Source: JAKLQJ01 sp964534135 (GTDB lineage: Bacteria > Elusimicrobiota > Elusimicrobia > Elusimicrobiales > UBA9959). Taken from it: a DNA stretch of 8,983 nucleotides. Made by a program: the position numbers and the translations under genes. Location of the stretch: NCBI GenBank assembly GCA_964534135.1, contig CAZHQC010000096.1:1-8983 (forward strand). Reading direction: 5' to 3'. Positions 1 through 6,524 of the stretch are shown in pieces. Positions within the stretch are counted from its first letter, which is position 1. Each line of letters opens with the position of its first letter. A model generated the notes under the pieces. It saw only the letters and a list, made by a program, of their open reading frames with translations. It had not been told where the DNA came from and did not search any database.

Positions 1-87
1 GTTGGGGGAGATTTATTTGCTGCAAATTCTTTATTACTAAATATTGGCCGTCTGAAAGGCATAGCCTTGAAATTCCGTTACACTTAA
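1..87 (+). CDS. C-terminal end of an unidentified protein (partial)
   Basis: Reading frame 1 is open from the first base to a TAA at 85-87 and encodes 28 residues, beginning VGGDLFAANS and ending LKFRYT. The composition is protein-like, with alternating hydrophobic and small residues and an aromatic near the C-terminus, as in outer-membrane beta-barrel ends, but that is too little to assign a family. It stops 10 bases before the stop codon of the convergent U32 gene, so the two genes meet tail to tail, which is a normal spacing for bacterial genes. No start lies inside the window. The alternative is a chance open stretch of 28 codons, which cannot be excluded without the sequence to the left. 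Confidence 0.5.
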   Translation, partial: VGGDLFAANSLLLNIGRLKGIALKFRYT

Positions 88-97
88 TTAATATAGC

Positions 98-1942
98 CTA
101 CTTCACACCCTTCTTGAAATTAAACTTTGTTGAGATTTCAAAATTTTTATTGGCAGCATAAAAACCCATTAACTCTTCTAAGAATTTTTTATCCGGCTTT
201 ATATAGCTTAAGTCCAGACAAAATTCATTTATGCCTATGCTTTTCAATTTTTCCTTTGCATTAAAAAGCATAACGGGAATTTTAGGAATAAGAAGACTGA
301 GATTTCCTTCCATGATTTGATCCAGCTCAATATCCTTTTTATCAGAAATAACTGTGCCATAATCGTGCGCTTTCGTTAATATTCTTGAACGCGTAATTAC
401 TGGTTTACCAAATAGATTTATTATTAAAGGAAATTTCAAACGCCTGATATTCAAAGTATCATCTTCCCATGAAGTGAAAAACTTACTTATACCTAAGTCG
501 GTTAATGTTCTGGCAGTATAGGCATTCCAAACATATAAATAAGGACCGGCTATTTTCTCGACATTTTCTCCGGCAATATCTATATGAGCGATATTATTGA
601 GAACATAGCTTTTAGCATTAATATGTTTATAATCATTAATCTCCCTCTCTGCTATAAAGGGTGGCAATTCAACTACAACATTTTCAGGAATCTGACGGAA
701 ATTGTTTTGATTTGCGGAAAAAATAATATTTTTAGAGTCCAAAAACTTAAGCCATTCGATATCATTAATTTTAAACCATAATTTTTCAGCTTTCCGCTTA
801 GGGTTTGGCCAGACTCTGGCAATAAGATTTGTGTATTGATTCAAAGAAGTCTTATAAGGAATATCTCTGCGCGGATGAGTAGCATAAATAGCATCCAATT
901 GCTTATTTAATGAGCCTTCGTCAAAAGCCCCCGAACTCGCCAGATATACTGGATTTCCATCTTCAAAATCCTCAAAATCCGGCGTATCACGGCCATATTT
1001 AAAAACAATATTGCGATCGGTTTTAGGATTTACAATACGAAGCCTATCTCCAATTTCAGCTTTAAAATCAGGAAATTCACCAATTTTAATACCAAGACAC
1101 TGGGCTTTATCAGGCTCAAACAATTTATCATCACGACCGGAGAAAAGACAGCTTGTTTTTTGACGCGCATAATCAACAATCCTTTTGCCCGTTTTATATT
1201 GGCTTACGGCATTATAAACATATTCACTGCTCCGCATTCTTCCCTCTATTTTTATAGAACAAACACCTGTTTTCTTTATCTTATCCAGATAATCAAACAA
1301 CTCCAAATCTCTGGGTGAAAATAAATATCCGGAGTTTTTTTTGCCATGCCATAACCTGCGACAAGGTTGCGTGCAACGACCCCGATTGCCGCTACAACCG
1401 CCTATCAGTGAAGAAAACAAACACATCCCTGAAAGAGAGAAACAAAGAGCGCCATGCGCGAAAATTTCGTATTCAATATTTTTATTTGATTTTGTAATTG
1501 ATTTAATTTCTGAGAGAGTAAGTTCCCTGGCCAAAACAACGCGCTTAAAGCCAAGAGCCGCCAATACTTTTGCCCCGGAAGAATTATGACAGGCCAACTG
1601 CGTGCTTGCATGAAGGCGTAATTCCGGAAAATAATCGCGTATTATACGCGCTAAACCCAAATCCTGCACAATTACCGCATCAACCCCGACTTTAGAAATT
1701 TGAGCTATTATTTGAACGGCATTATTTATTTCTTCATGTTTAATCAGAATATTCAAAGTAATAAAGACTTTAACGTTTTGAGAGTGCGCATAATCCGTTA
1801 AAACCTGTAGGTCATAAATATTTAAATTACCCGCATTCTTGCGCGCATTAAAATCTTTAAGGCCGACATAGACGGAGTCTGCTCCCGCTTTAATTGCAGC
1901 TATAAACGATTCTTTTGTTCCTGCCGGAGCTAATATTTCCAT
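98..1942 (-). CDS. Peptidase U32 family protein (probable Fe-S tRNA/rRNA hydroxylase-like)
   Basis: The 614-residue product starts MEILAPAGTKESF, the typical opening of U32 proteins. It carries the family signature near residues 159-196: an EIFAHGALC segment, SGMC, then a NRGRCTQPCRR stretch. Cysteines 167, 174, 190 and 194 follow the C-x6-C-x15-C-x3-C pattern of U32 proteins, and SPRDL (209-213) and KIEGR (231-235) are further conserved blocks. Characterised bacterial members (RlhA, TrhP/TrhO-pathway proteins, UbiU/UbiV) are iron-sulphur proteins of RNA or quinone hydroxylation rather than proteases, so the old 'collagenase' name should be avoided. The C-terminal 350 residues are less conserved; which subfamily this is cannot be told here. 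The ATG at 1942 fits the family N-terminus and lies just 12 bases from a TATAAT box, leaving no room for a Shine-Dalgarno site. Confidence 0.9.
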   Translation of the reverse strand: MEILAPAGTKESFIAAIKAGADSVYVGLKDFNARKNAGNLNIYDLQVLTDYAHSQNVKVFITLNILIKHEEINNAVQIIAQISKVGVDAVIVQDLGLARIIRDYFPELRLHASTQLACHNSSGAKVLAALGFKRVVLARELTLSEIKSITKSNKNIEYEIFAHGALCFSLSGMCLFSSLIGGCSGNRGRCTQPCRRLWHGKKNSGYLFSPRDLELFDYLDKIKKTGVCSIKIEGRMRSSEYVYNAVSQYKTGKRIVDYARQKTSCLFSGRDDKLFEPDKAQCLGIKIGEFPDFKAEIGDRLRIVNPKTDRNIVFKYGRDTPDFEDFEDGNPVYLASSGAFDEGSLNKQLDAIYATHPRRDIPYKTSLNQYTNLIARVWPNPKRKAEKLWFKINDIEWLKFLDSKNIIFSANQNNFRQIPENVVVELPPFIAEREINDYKHINAKSYVLNNIAHIDIAGENVEKIAGPYLYVWNAYTARTLTDLGISKFFTSWEDDTLNIRRLKFPLIINLFGKPVITRSRILTKAHDYGTVISDKKDIELDQIMEGNLSLLIPKIPVMLFNAKEKLKSIGINEFCLDLSYIKPDKKFLEELMGFYAANKNFEISTKFNFKKGVK

Positions 1943-1954
1943 AATTGAATTATA

Positions 1955-1963
1955 ATTATAGCA
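1955..1963 (-). promoter_or_regulatory. Extended -10 promoter of the U32 gene
   Basis: Read leftward the sequence is TGCTATAAT, a perfect -10 hexamer with the TGn extension. No good -35 is present at 16-18 bp, which extended -10 promoters tolerate. The predicted transcription start, about 7 bases downstream, falls near 1948, giving a leader of only about 6 bases before the ATG at 1942. It forms one arm of an inverted repeat shared with the opposite promoter. Confidence 0.6.
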
Positions 1964-2005
1964 ATTGCCGACAGACTGTTGTCCGTTTTTTTTATTATCG
2001 CCAAT

Positions 2006-2014
2006 TGCTATAAT
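2006..2014 (+). promoter_or_regulatory. Extended -10 promoter of the transglutaminase-DUF350 operon
   Basis: TGCTATAAT ends 9 bases before the ATG at 2024, so the expected transcription start is around 2021 and the mRNA would begin almost at the start codon. The upstream -35 position is only a T-run. No Shine-Dalgarno sequence precedes the ATG, which agrees with leaderless translation. Confidence 0.6.
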
Positions 2015-2023
2015 TAAATTTCG

Positions 2024-3106
2024 ATGTCACGCCAAAAAGTATATATATATTCTTCCATTTTATCTTCCTTATTATTTATTTTAACCGTGCAATTCTCCTA
2101 TGAATGGGAACAAAAATTAACCCTACCACCTACTTATCGCCTAAAAGGCGATTTACAAATACAGCAGTCCCGCTATACGGGACAAGCAGGTGGTAGGGTA
2201 ATTATCAATCCTCCTTTAATGGATATTTCTTATGCTCAAGGTAGTTCTCAATATGGAAAAGGCAAGGGAGCTGCCCAAAAAGTATGGCTTAAAGACGGTG
2301 TGTATCATGCGCAATATAAATTCCGCAACTTTAATTCCGATAATCTCTCTATTTATTTTGGAATGAAGAAATCCCATTACCGAAACTATCTAAAAAATTA
2401 TGGCTACTCAGATACTGAGATAGCCAACCTTAGAAGCTGGTGGGAGAAAAGAGGGAAAGAAGCCTGGGCTAAAGCCACAAAAAATGGAGATAGAATAGCG
2501 GGCAATAAAGCTATGGATAGCGTTAAAATGGATTATCAAGACAAGCTGCGCAAACTTTTGCGTTCAAGAGGCTTTGCCCTGAGAAAAGGTAATGTCGTTG
2601 AATGTGACATGCCGCTTATTATAAAGAGAAATGTAAAATTAATGAAACCCTTGGCTCTATCCTTTCAAAAAATAGCCAAAGAGAATGGCTATGGCTCAGA
2701 AGAAACCGTAGGTTCTGTTTTATCCATGGTACAAACAGCTATTCGCTATAAGATACCTCCCATGACAAAAGGAGAAGTTCATACTGGCGGCTTATTGCCA
2801 CCTGCTAAAGCTATTTTGAGCGGCTGGGGAGATTGCGATACAAAAACCGGAATAGCAGCCGCGATATTAGGCAATTGGAATCAAATGAAATTAGTAGGCA
2901 TATCTGTACCCGGTCATTATCTTATGGCTATAAGACGCATTCCGGGCAAAGGCGATATGTTTGTCAGATATGAAGGACTTGAATATGTATTGATTGAACC
3001 ATCAGGCCCGGCGTGGCTTGAACCGGGTCAAGTGGGCTATAACACAACTACACTTTTAAAAAGTTCAAATGGATACAGAATAGAGCCCTTTAAACAAATT
3101 TTGTAA
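2024..3106 (+). CDS. Membrane-anchored transglutaminase-like cysteine protease
   Basis: The 360-residue protein begins with a basic tip and one hydrophobic helix (about 7-25), a signal anchor that puts the rest outside the cytoplasmic membrane. The C-terminal third carries a transglutaminase-like (papain-fold) core: GWGDCDTKT with nucleophile Cys271, GHYLMAI with His298, and IEPSGP with Glu325 where most family members have Asp. A WLEPGQVG stretch follows. The region 60-220 is not recognised; it holds a basic, tryptophan-rich helical part near 130-185. The fold family includes proteases, amidases and cross-linkers, so the substrate is open, but an extracytoplasmic protein or peptidoglycan-linked peptide is likely. 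It is the first gene of an operon with a DUF350 protein 27 bases downstream. The start at 2024 is supported by the signal anchor and the adjacent -10 box; no Shine-Dalgarno site is seen. Confidence 0.82.
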   Translation: MSRQKVYIYSSILSSLLFILTVQFSYEWEQKLTLPPTYRLKGDLQIQQSRYTGQAGGRVIINPPLMDISYAQGSSQYGKGKGAAQKVWLKDGVYHAQYKFRNFNSDNLSIYFGMKKSHYRNYLKNYGYSDTEIANLRSWWEKRGKEAWAKATKNGDRIAGNKAMDSVKMDYQDKLRKLLRSRGFALRKGNVVECDMPLIIKRNVKLMKPLALSFQKIAKENGYGSEETVGSVLSMVQTAIRYKIPPMTKGEVHTGGLLPPAKAILSGWGDCDTKTGIAAAILGNWNQMKLVGISVPGHYLMAIRRIPGKGDMFVRYEGLEYVLIEPSGPAWLEPGQVGYNTTTLLKSSNGYRIEPFKQIL

Positions 3107-3124
3107 TAAATTAAAAAGTTAAAC

Positions 3125-3129
3125 GGAGG
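3125..3129 (+). promoter_or_regulatory. Shine-Dalgarno site of the DUF350 gene
   Basis: GGAGG sits 4 bases before the ATG at 3134. This strong site contrasts with the absence of one on the first gene of the same operon, consistent with leaderless initiation there and SD-led initiation here. Confidence 0.75.
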
Positions 3130-3133
3130 AAAT

Positions 3134-3673
3134 ATGTTTGGAACAAGATTAATGGTAAGTTTTTTTGGGTTAGCGCTTGCGGTAATAATGACAGGCTTGG
3201 TAATAGTTATTACCTATAAAATTTTTGTCAAAGCTAATCCTGATTTCGACATGGAAGAAGAAATTAAAAAAGGAAATGTTGCGGTTGGAATTTTAATGGC
3301 GGCCATACTTTTCTCAGCTTCCATGATACTTCAAAAGGGAATGACTTCAGTCGTCAGCATGTTTAGACTATATATTTCAGCGCCAGCTGAAAGCACATTC
3401 TGTTTATGGAAAATTGTTCTTATGTCATTTGGCCATTTAACCATGTCTATGTTATTAGCATTTATTACAATTAAAGTTACACTTCGCCTGTTCGGAGCAT
3501 TGGATAAAGAACTTCATGCGGGAAGAGAATTACAAAAAGGAAATGTGGCGGTGGGCATTTTACTTGCAAGCGTGGTTTTGGTCGCGGCTCTTTATGTAAG
3601 CGAAGGAGTCAGTGGCATCAGCAAAGCCCTTTGCCCTCAACCCTCCATCGGCCAAATCGAAATAATGGAATAA
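3134..3673 (+). CDS. DUF350 family inner-membrane protein with two tandem units
   Basis: This 179-residue protein has four predicted membrane helices (about 8-30, 50-68, 92-115, 138-157). They form two units, each ending in the DUF350 hallmark: KGNVAVGIL at 46-54 and again at 135-143, preceded by acidic/basic loops (EEEIKK, RELQ). That internal duplication is the usual build of DUF350 (YjfL/UPF0719-type) proteins; their biochemical role is unknown. It lies 27 bases after the transglutaminase-like gene and has its own GGAGG site, so the two are probably cotranscribed. In other bacteria DUF350 genes are found beside ATP-grasp amidoligase-like, PspA-like and protease genes, which hints at envelope stress or peptide modification; that is inference. 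A short tail (162-179) after the last helix carries no motif. Confidence 0.85.
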   Translation: MFGTRLMVSFFGLALAVIMTGLVIVITYKIFVKANPDFDMEEEIKKGNVAVGILMAAILFSASMILQKGMTSVVSMFRLYISAPAESTFCLWKIVLMSFGHLTMSMLLAFITIKVTLRLFGALDKELHAGRELQKGNVAVGILLASVVLVAALYVSEGVSGISKALCPQPSIGQIEIME

Positions 3674-3707
3674 AACTTCTTTAAGAAAGGATTTATAATA
3701 TTATAAG

Positions 3708-3832
3708 AGAGCGGTAGTAATATTTTCAGTCAGGGGCGGGGTCTCCTAGAGGTCGCCCCTATGTCTCTCACCCTCCCATAAGCCCAAGTCGGGTTCCGAA
3801 CATCCCTGCTTTGAAAACATTACTGCCGCTCT
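3708..3832. repeat. 125-nt imperfect hairpin; candidate structured RNA or terminator
   Basis: The outer arms 3708-3728 and 3812-3832 pair over 21 positions with 19 Watson-Crick matches, one G-U wobble and one mismatch. The stem can continue with CAGGG (3731-3735) against CCCTG (3804-3808), or alternatively AGGGGCG (3732-3738) folds onto CGCCCCT (3754-3760). A further small hairpin CCC/GGG lies at 3783-3793. The element is clearly richer in G+C than the bases around it, as expected for structured RNA in an AT-rich genome. It lies between the ends of two convergent transcription units. No T-run follows either arm directly, so a simple intrinsic terminator is not a good fit. It could be a small RNA, a bidirectional transcript end or a small mobile inverted-repeat element; no obvious target-site duplication flanks it. 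It does not match 4.5S, 6S, 5S or tmRNA signatures I know. Confidence 0.7.
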
Positions 3833-3880
3833 TTGCCAAACCTTTGCTTCTTTAAAATAATATATCCCACCCAACCCAAT

Positions 3881-4729
3881 TTATGGTAAATCCGAATTGC
3901 CCTTTTTAGAAGGACCTTTAATCTTTGAGATTACCTTCAAAATAACTTTATATGTACCCACAAGAAGTCCAATAAAAAGTACTATAAAAATCGTCCCGGC
4001 AGCTTTCCCCAGAACCCTTTCCCATCCTGAAGACTTTAGCAGTTCGGGTTGATACACTAAAGATGGGGATAATTCTACTCTATTTAGAAAATTATTAAAC
4101 TCCTTCAGCTGAACTTCTCTTTCAGAAGAAACAACATGTAGAAAAAAATTAAGCATCCCAGTCTCGGTTACCATCATTGCGGTTATATTGTGAATTTTTC
4201 CAATCTGTGGATTATCAGAAACACTCTCAGTCCACATTATATTACGATCTTTTTCATAACTAATAGCTTTAATTTGCATAGGAGGCAAATCATTCTTAAA
4301 ACTACTCTTAAATTCATCTAACCACTTCTGTATTCCACCGTCAGAATTACTCATAATTTCATCGATTTCTTTCTGCGAATATTTTCCTTTCTCATTGTTT
4401 GAGATTAGAATACATGGCAGATTAACACCATTTGTCTTCGTTCGATTTTTAGAAGTACTTACATAGCCAACAAGGTATTTTACTTCCATCCCCGTTTGTT
4501 GATAAATTTGCTTCGAAAATTCAGTAATATTTTTATGTGAAAGCTTCTCCCATAAATCACCAGTATCTATTTGAAAATACTTTGTTTCATCTATTCTAAC
4601 CGTTTCACCCATTAGAGCTTGACCGGAAACAAGCAGAACAAAAAACAGCAAACAACAGCCAATATTTCTAAATAAAGCATTCCTACCCAAGTTTTTTATT
4701 TCTTTAATTTGTTTTTTAGGTATTCGCAT
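3881..4729 (-). CDS. Exported protein with C-terminal membrane anchor, unknown function
   Basis: This 282-residue protein has a basic N-terminus and a hydrophobic segment (about 22-40, ending QALMGE) that looks like a signal peptide. A roughly 200-residue polar domain follows, then one hydrophobic helix (about 243-262) and a basic tail (KGPSKKG). The topology suggests the main domain is outside the cytoplasm, held by the C-terminal helix. The part around 160-220 alternates strands and ends in an acidic helix, loosely like small PsbP/Mog1-type domains, but no family is recognised. It is the second gene of an operon after the HEPN gene: 13 bases apart, with GAGG at 4741-4744 overlapping the upstream TGA, which suggests coupled translation. 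It converges on the DUF350 operon across the hairpin at 3708-3832. Confidence 0.75.
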   Translation of the reverse strand: MRIPKKQIKEIKNLGRNALFRNIGCCLLFFVLLVSGQALMGETVRIDETKYFQIDTGDLWEKLSHKNITEFSKQIYQQTGMEVKYLVGYVSTSKNRTKTNGVNLPCILISNNEKGKYSQKEIDEIMSNSDGGIQKWLDEFKSSFKNDLPPMQIKAISYEKDRNIMWTESVSDNPQIGKIHNITAMMVTETGMLNFFLHVVSSEREVQLKEFNNFLNRVELSPSLVYQPELLKSSGWERVLGKAAGTIFIVLFIGLLVGTYKVILKVISKIKGPSKKGNSDLP

Positions 4730-4742
4730 ATAATTTTAAACC

Positions 4743-5417
4743 TCACTTTTCAGATTCACTTAAAGTATAAATTTTACTTAAAAAACTTTCTAATGTTAAA
4801 AGAACATATTTACAAAAGAATTTATTAACTTTTATTTCTCTAGGATACCTTTCACCTTCTTTTCCAAAATCATAAACTGCCCCAGTAAATTCAATTTTGT
4901 CAGGGTTCTCATCAACAAATTTTTCCAATTCTTTTCTTCCTTTGGAATTAAGTTCTAATAGTGTGCCATTGTGAGAAATTAAATTTCTAATTTTCGCTAT
5001 AGTCTGTATCATACTCCAATCATCTGATCTAAGTATATTCCCTTTATTTTTACTCTTTAAGGTGATTTTTAATTTTTTAAAAAAAGAATCCTTCTTATTT
5101 CTTTTTATCCAATATTTAAACTTAGATAAATATCCTTTGTCTTTATTCTCTTTCACAAAAAAGTTAATTTTTATCCAATGTTCGAACCAGGCGTAAATAA
5201 TCAAAAAAATAGCTTGATAATGGAAAGGGGCCAAATCCTGATCAACCGATATCTCGTCAAGTGCAAAATCAGCAGAAATTTCATGTTGTTGCTCATCAGA
5301 ATATTTATCTAATGGAAATTCAGGTACTTCTTCATTAATACGTTTTTTTTCCTCAGTTAATAAACGCTCAAAACTCGTCAAATGTTGTTTTAAGTAAACA
5401 ATATCTTGCTTCCACAT
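4743..5417 (-). CDS. HEPN-domain protein, putative RNase
   Basis: This 224-residue, all-alpha, lysine-rich protein has no signal peptide. A helix with YAWFEHWIKINFF (75-87) is followed by a basic linker and then KIRNLISHNG (142-151), in which Arg144 and His149 make the R-x4-H motif of HEPN nucleases, with the commonly seen Asn after Arg. The closing helix is about 198-218. The order of helices and motif is that of RiboL-PSP/MAE_28990-like HEPN proteins, which act as RNases in toxin-antitoxin, abortive-infection and stress systems. The first 60 residues are charged and unassigned. ATG at 5417 is backed by GGGGGAG 4 bases upstream. Its partner downstream is an exported anchored protein, not a classical antitoxin or MNT nucleotidyltransferase. 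Very low G+C (11 of 60 bases in 5041-5100) suggests recent acquisition. Confidence 0.72.
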   Translation of the reverse strand: MWKQDIVYLKQHLTSFERLLTEEKKRINEEVPEFPLDKYSDEQQHEISADFALDEISVDQDLAPFHYQAIFLIIYAWFEHWIKINFFVKENKDKGYLSKFKYWIKRNKKDSFFKKLKITLKSKNKGNILRSDDWSMIQTIAKIRNLISHNGTLLELNSKGRKELEKFVDENPDKIEFTGAVYDFGKEGERYPREIKVNKFFCKYVLLTLESFLSKIYTLSESEK

Positions 5418-5421
5418 ATTG

Positions 5422-5428
5422 CTCCCCC
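5422..5428 (-). promoter_or_regulatory. Shine-Dalgarno site of the HEPN gene
   Basis: Read leftward it is GGGGGAG, 4 bases before the ATG at 5417. It stands out in this very AT-rich stretch and fixes the start. Confidence 0.75.
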
Positions 5429-5460
5429 TTATTTATTTTACCCTGTAGGCACTATTCTAT

Positions 5461-5469
5461 AATATATCA
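5461..5469 (-). promoter_or_regulatory. Possible extended -10 promoter of the HEPN operon
   Basis: Read leftward the bases are TGATATATT, a TGn extension plus a hexamer matching TATAAT at five of six positions. The start would be near 5454, giving a leader of about 36 bases that includes the Shine-Dalgarno site. There is no -35 at normal spacing (a TTGAAA lies 24 bp upstream). The box overlaps the left copy of the direct repeat at 5463-5508. Confidence 0.4.
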
Positions 5470-5508
5470 AACTCATCAGACATTTCCTTATTTCAATCTA
5501 TAAATGAA
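5463..5508 (+). repeat. Left copy of a 46-bp direct repeat
   Basis: This matches 6271-6316 in the same orientation at 36 of 46 ungapped positions, with identical cores such as ATATCAAA, ATTTCCTT and TCAATCT. It lies 46-91 bases upstream of the HEPN start codon and includes its candidate -10 box. The two copies bracket the 192-residue membrane protein gene. Confidence 0.7.
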
Positions 5509-5632
5509 AACTATAACTTGAATTCCCCACCCAACAAAGCCGTCTATTTATTTTTTTATATATCAATTGAAACCTATTTAATGCATATCTTAATCCCGTT
5601 CCAAAAAAATAAAAACAAAATAGGATATCTTG

Positions 5633-5638
5633 TATAAT
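5633..5638 (+). promoter_or_regulatory. Possible -10 box of the 192-residue membrane protein gene
   Basis: A perfect TATAAT lies 46 bases before the ATG at 5685. No recognisable -35 occurs at normal spacing. In such AT-rich DNA a chance match is quite likely. Confidence 0.3.
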
Positions 5639-5684
5639 AATTATATAAGTATTATTTCAAAACGATTTACACTAAACTTAATTT

Positions 5685-6263
5685 ATGACTCCACTAAAAT
5701 CTGATTATAAAAAATTTATCCGATGGTTATCGATAATACCTTCCGCATTCACAACTCTCATATTAACAGATTGGATAATCAGACTTGCAATTTGGTGGAT
5801 TGTACTGCCCTTTACACTTCTTGAAAAACTTTTCAAGTATAAGACTATTGGTCCTATTGGCAAAATCTTCGATAAAATTTTTAATTATTTAATTGGAGTT
5901 GATTCTATTACAGCAATGACAATTGTCTTTACAGGGTTTTTCACTGGATATATAATACTTTATATTTCAAGTATACTTTCACCCTCTGACACAAGGAAAA
6001 CCGCCAAAATATTAGCACCCCTATATATTATTTTAGTATGCATAGCCACTTGTTTTATCATAATAAATCATGGAATCCTTGGAGAAGATATTTTATTACA
6101 AGTATGTTTTATAATAGGAATTAATAGTGGAGTGAATGATATCAAAGCTCAATCAACTTCATACCTGAATAAATACGAAAAATTTATTTTACGAAATATA
6201 TTTCCTGTTTTTATCACGACATCTTTATTTACCACGATTTTAATATTACTCTTCATGTATTAG
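5685..6263 (+). CDS. Multi-pass membrane protein, unknown function
   Basis: This 192-residue protein has about five hydrophobic stretches: roughly 13-45 (possibly two), 77-97, 108-128, 133-150 and 168-191. Between the first two is an amphipathic, basic loop (49-70). No conserved motif or family is recognised. The gene stands alone on this strand, diverging from the HEPN operon and ending at TAG 6261-6263. The ATG is not preceded by a Shine-Dalgarno sequence (upstream bases read CTTAATTT), so the start is uncertain; there is no better Met before residue 78. It shares the low G+C of its left neighbours and is bracketed by a 46-bp direct repeat. It could be a membrane effector or immunity partner of the HEPN pair, but only position suggests that. 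Confidence 0.65.
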   Translation: MTPLKSDYKKFIRWLSIIPSAFTTLILTDWIIRLAIWWIVLPFTLLEKLFKYKTIGPIGKIFDKIFNYLIGVDSITAMTIVFTGFFTGYIILYISSILSPSDTRKTAKILAPLYIILVCIATCFIIINHGILGEDILLQVCFIIGINSGVNDIKAQSTSYLNKYEKFILRNIFPVFITTSLFTTILILLFMY

Positions 6264-6270
6264 GAATAAA

Positions 6271-6316
6271 CATATCAAATTCATCAAGAATTTCCTTGTG
6301 TCAATCTGTTTATGAA
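6271..6316 (+). repeat. Right copy of the 46-bp direct repeat
   Basis: This is the partner of 5463-5508, starting 7 bases after the stop codon of the membrane protein gene. Where the left copy has TGATATATT on the minus strand, this one has TGATATGTT, a weaker -10-like box that would point back into the 3' end of the membrane protein gene. Confidence 0.7.
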
Positions 6317-6341
6317 TCGGGTAATTCTGCTGTATTATATA

Positions 6342-6466
6342 AAGTCCTACCTTGAGGGTGGGATTCAATTCTACAGGTGGGCCTATCTCACAAAATAAAA
6401 AGAAGATGCCAAAAGGGTGGCTCAATATTTTACGCCGAACGATATTGGGTTTTTGGCTAAGGACTT
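6342..6466. repeat. Nested 125-nt imperfect hairpin
   Basis: AAGTCCT (6342-6348) pairs perfectly with AGGACTT (6460-6466). Inside, GCCAAAA (6408-6414) pairs with TTTTGGC (6451-6457) and CAATAT (6423-6428) with ATATTG (6442-6447), leaving a loop at 6429-6441. The three stems are correctly nested, which supports a folded RNA or an inverted-repeat element, although each stem is short. Confidence 0.5.
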
Positions 6467-6500
6467 GAGTGTATCTCTCAGAGACAGTGAGGATGTGTGA

Positions 6501-6524
6501 AAACAAAAGCATTGTCTTTTGTTT
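6501..6524. repeat. Perfect 9-bp stem with 6-base loop
   Basis: AAACAAAAG (6501-6509) is the exact complement of CTTTTGTTT (6516-6524) around the loop CATTGT. It is followed after two bases by the 10-bp palindrome GTTCCGGAAC (6527-6536). No U-tract follows on either strand, so it is not a clear terminator. Confidence 0.6.

Larger units (their letters stand above)
1953..2016. repeat. 15-bp inverted repeat spanning divergent promoters, with central dyad
   Basis: TAATTATAGCAATTG (1953-1967) is the exact reverse complement of CAATTGCTATAATTA (2002-2016), with 34 bases between. Each arm contains an extended -10 box pointing outward. In the middle, 1972-1980 reads ACAG-A-CTGT, a short perfect dyad that could be an operator. 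The arrangement suggests matched control of the U32 gene and the transglutaminase operon, but no regulator binding site is recognised. Confidence 0.7.

Noticed and set aside
1315..1611. Several overlapping small frames inside the U32 gene, on both strands
   Set aside because: They cover the cysteine-rich signature of the U32 protein in other frames, have no ribosome binding sites and are shadows.
3708..3832. 5S rRNA or integron attC identity for the 125-nt hairpin
   Set aside because: A TTCCGAACA stretch recalls 5S rRNA, but its position in the element is wrong for 5S. The arms lack the GTTRRRY/RYYYAAC ends of attC sites.
3862..3871. Short shared motif CCCACCCAAC near 3867 and 5526
   Set aside because: Ten bases in two non-equivalent positions is too short to claim as a repeat, although both lie in intergenic DNA.
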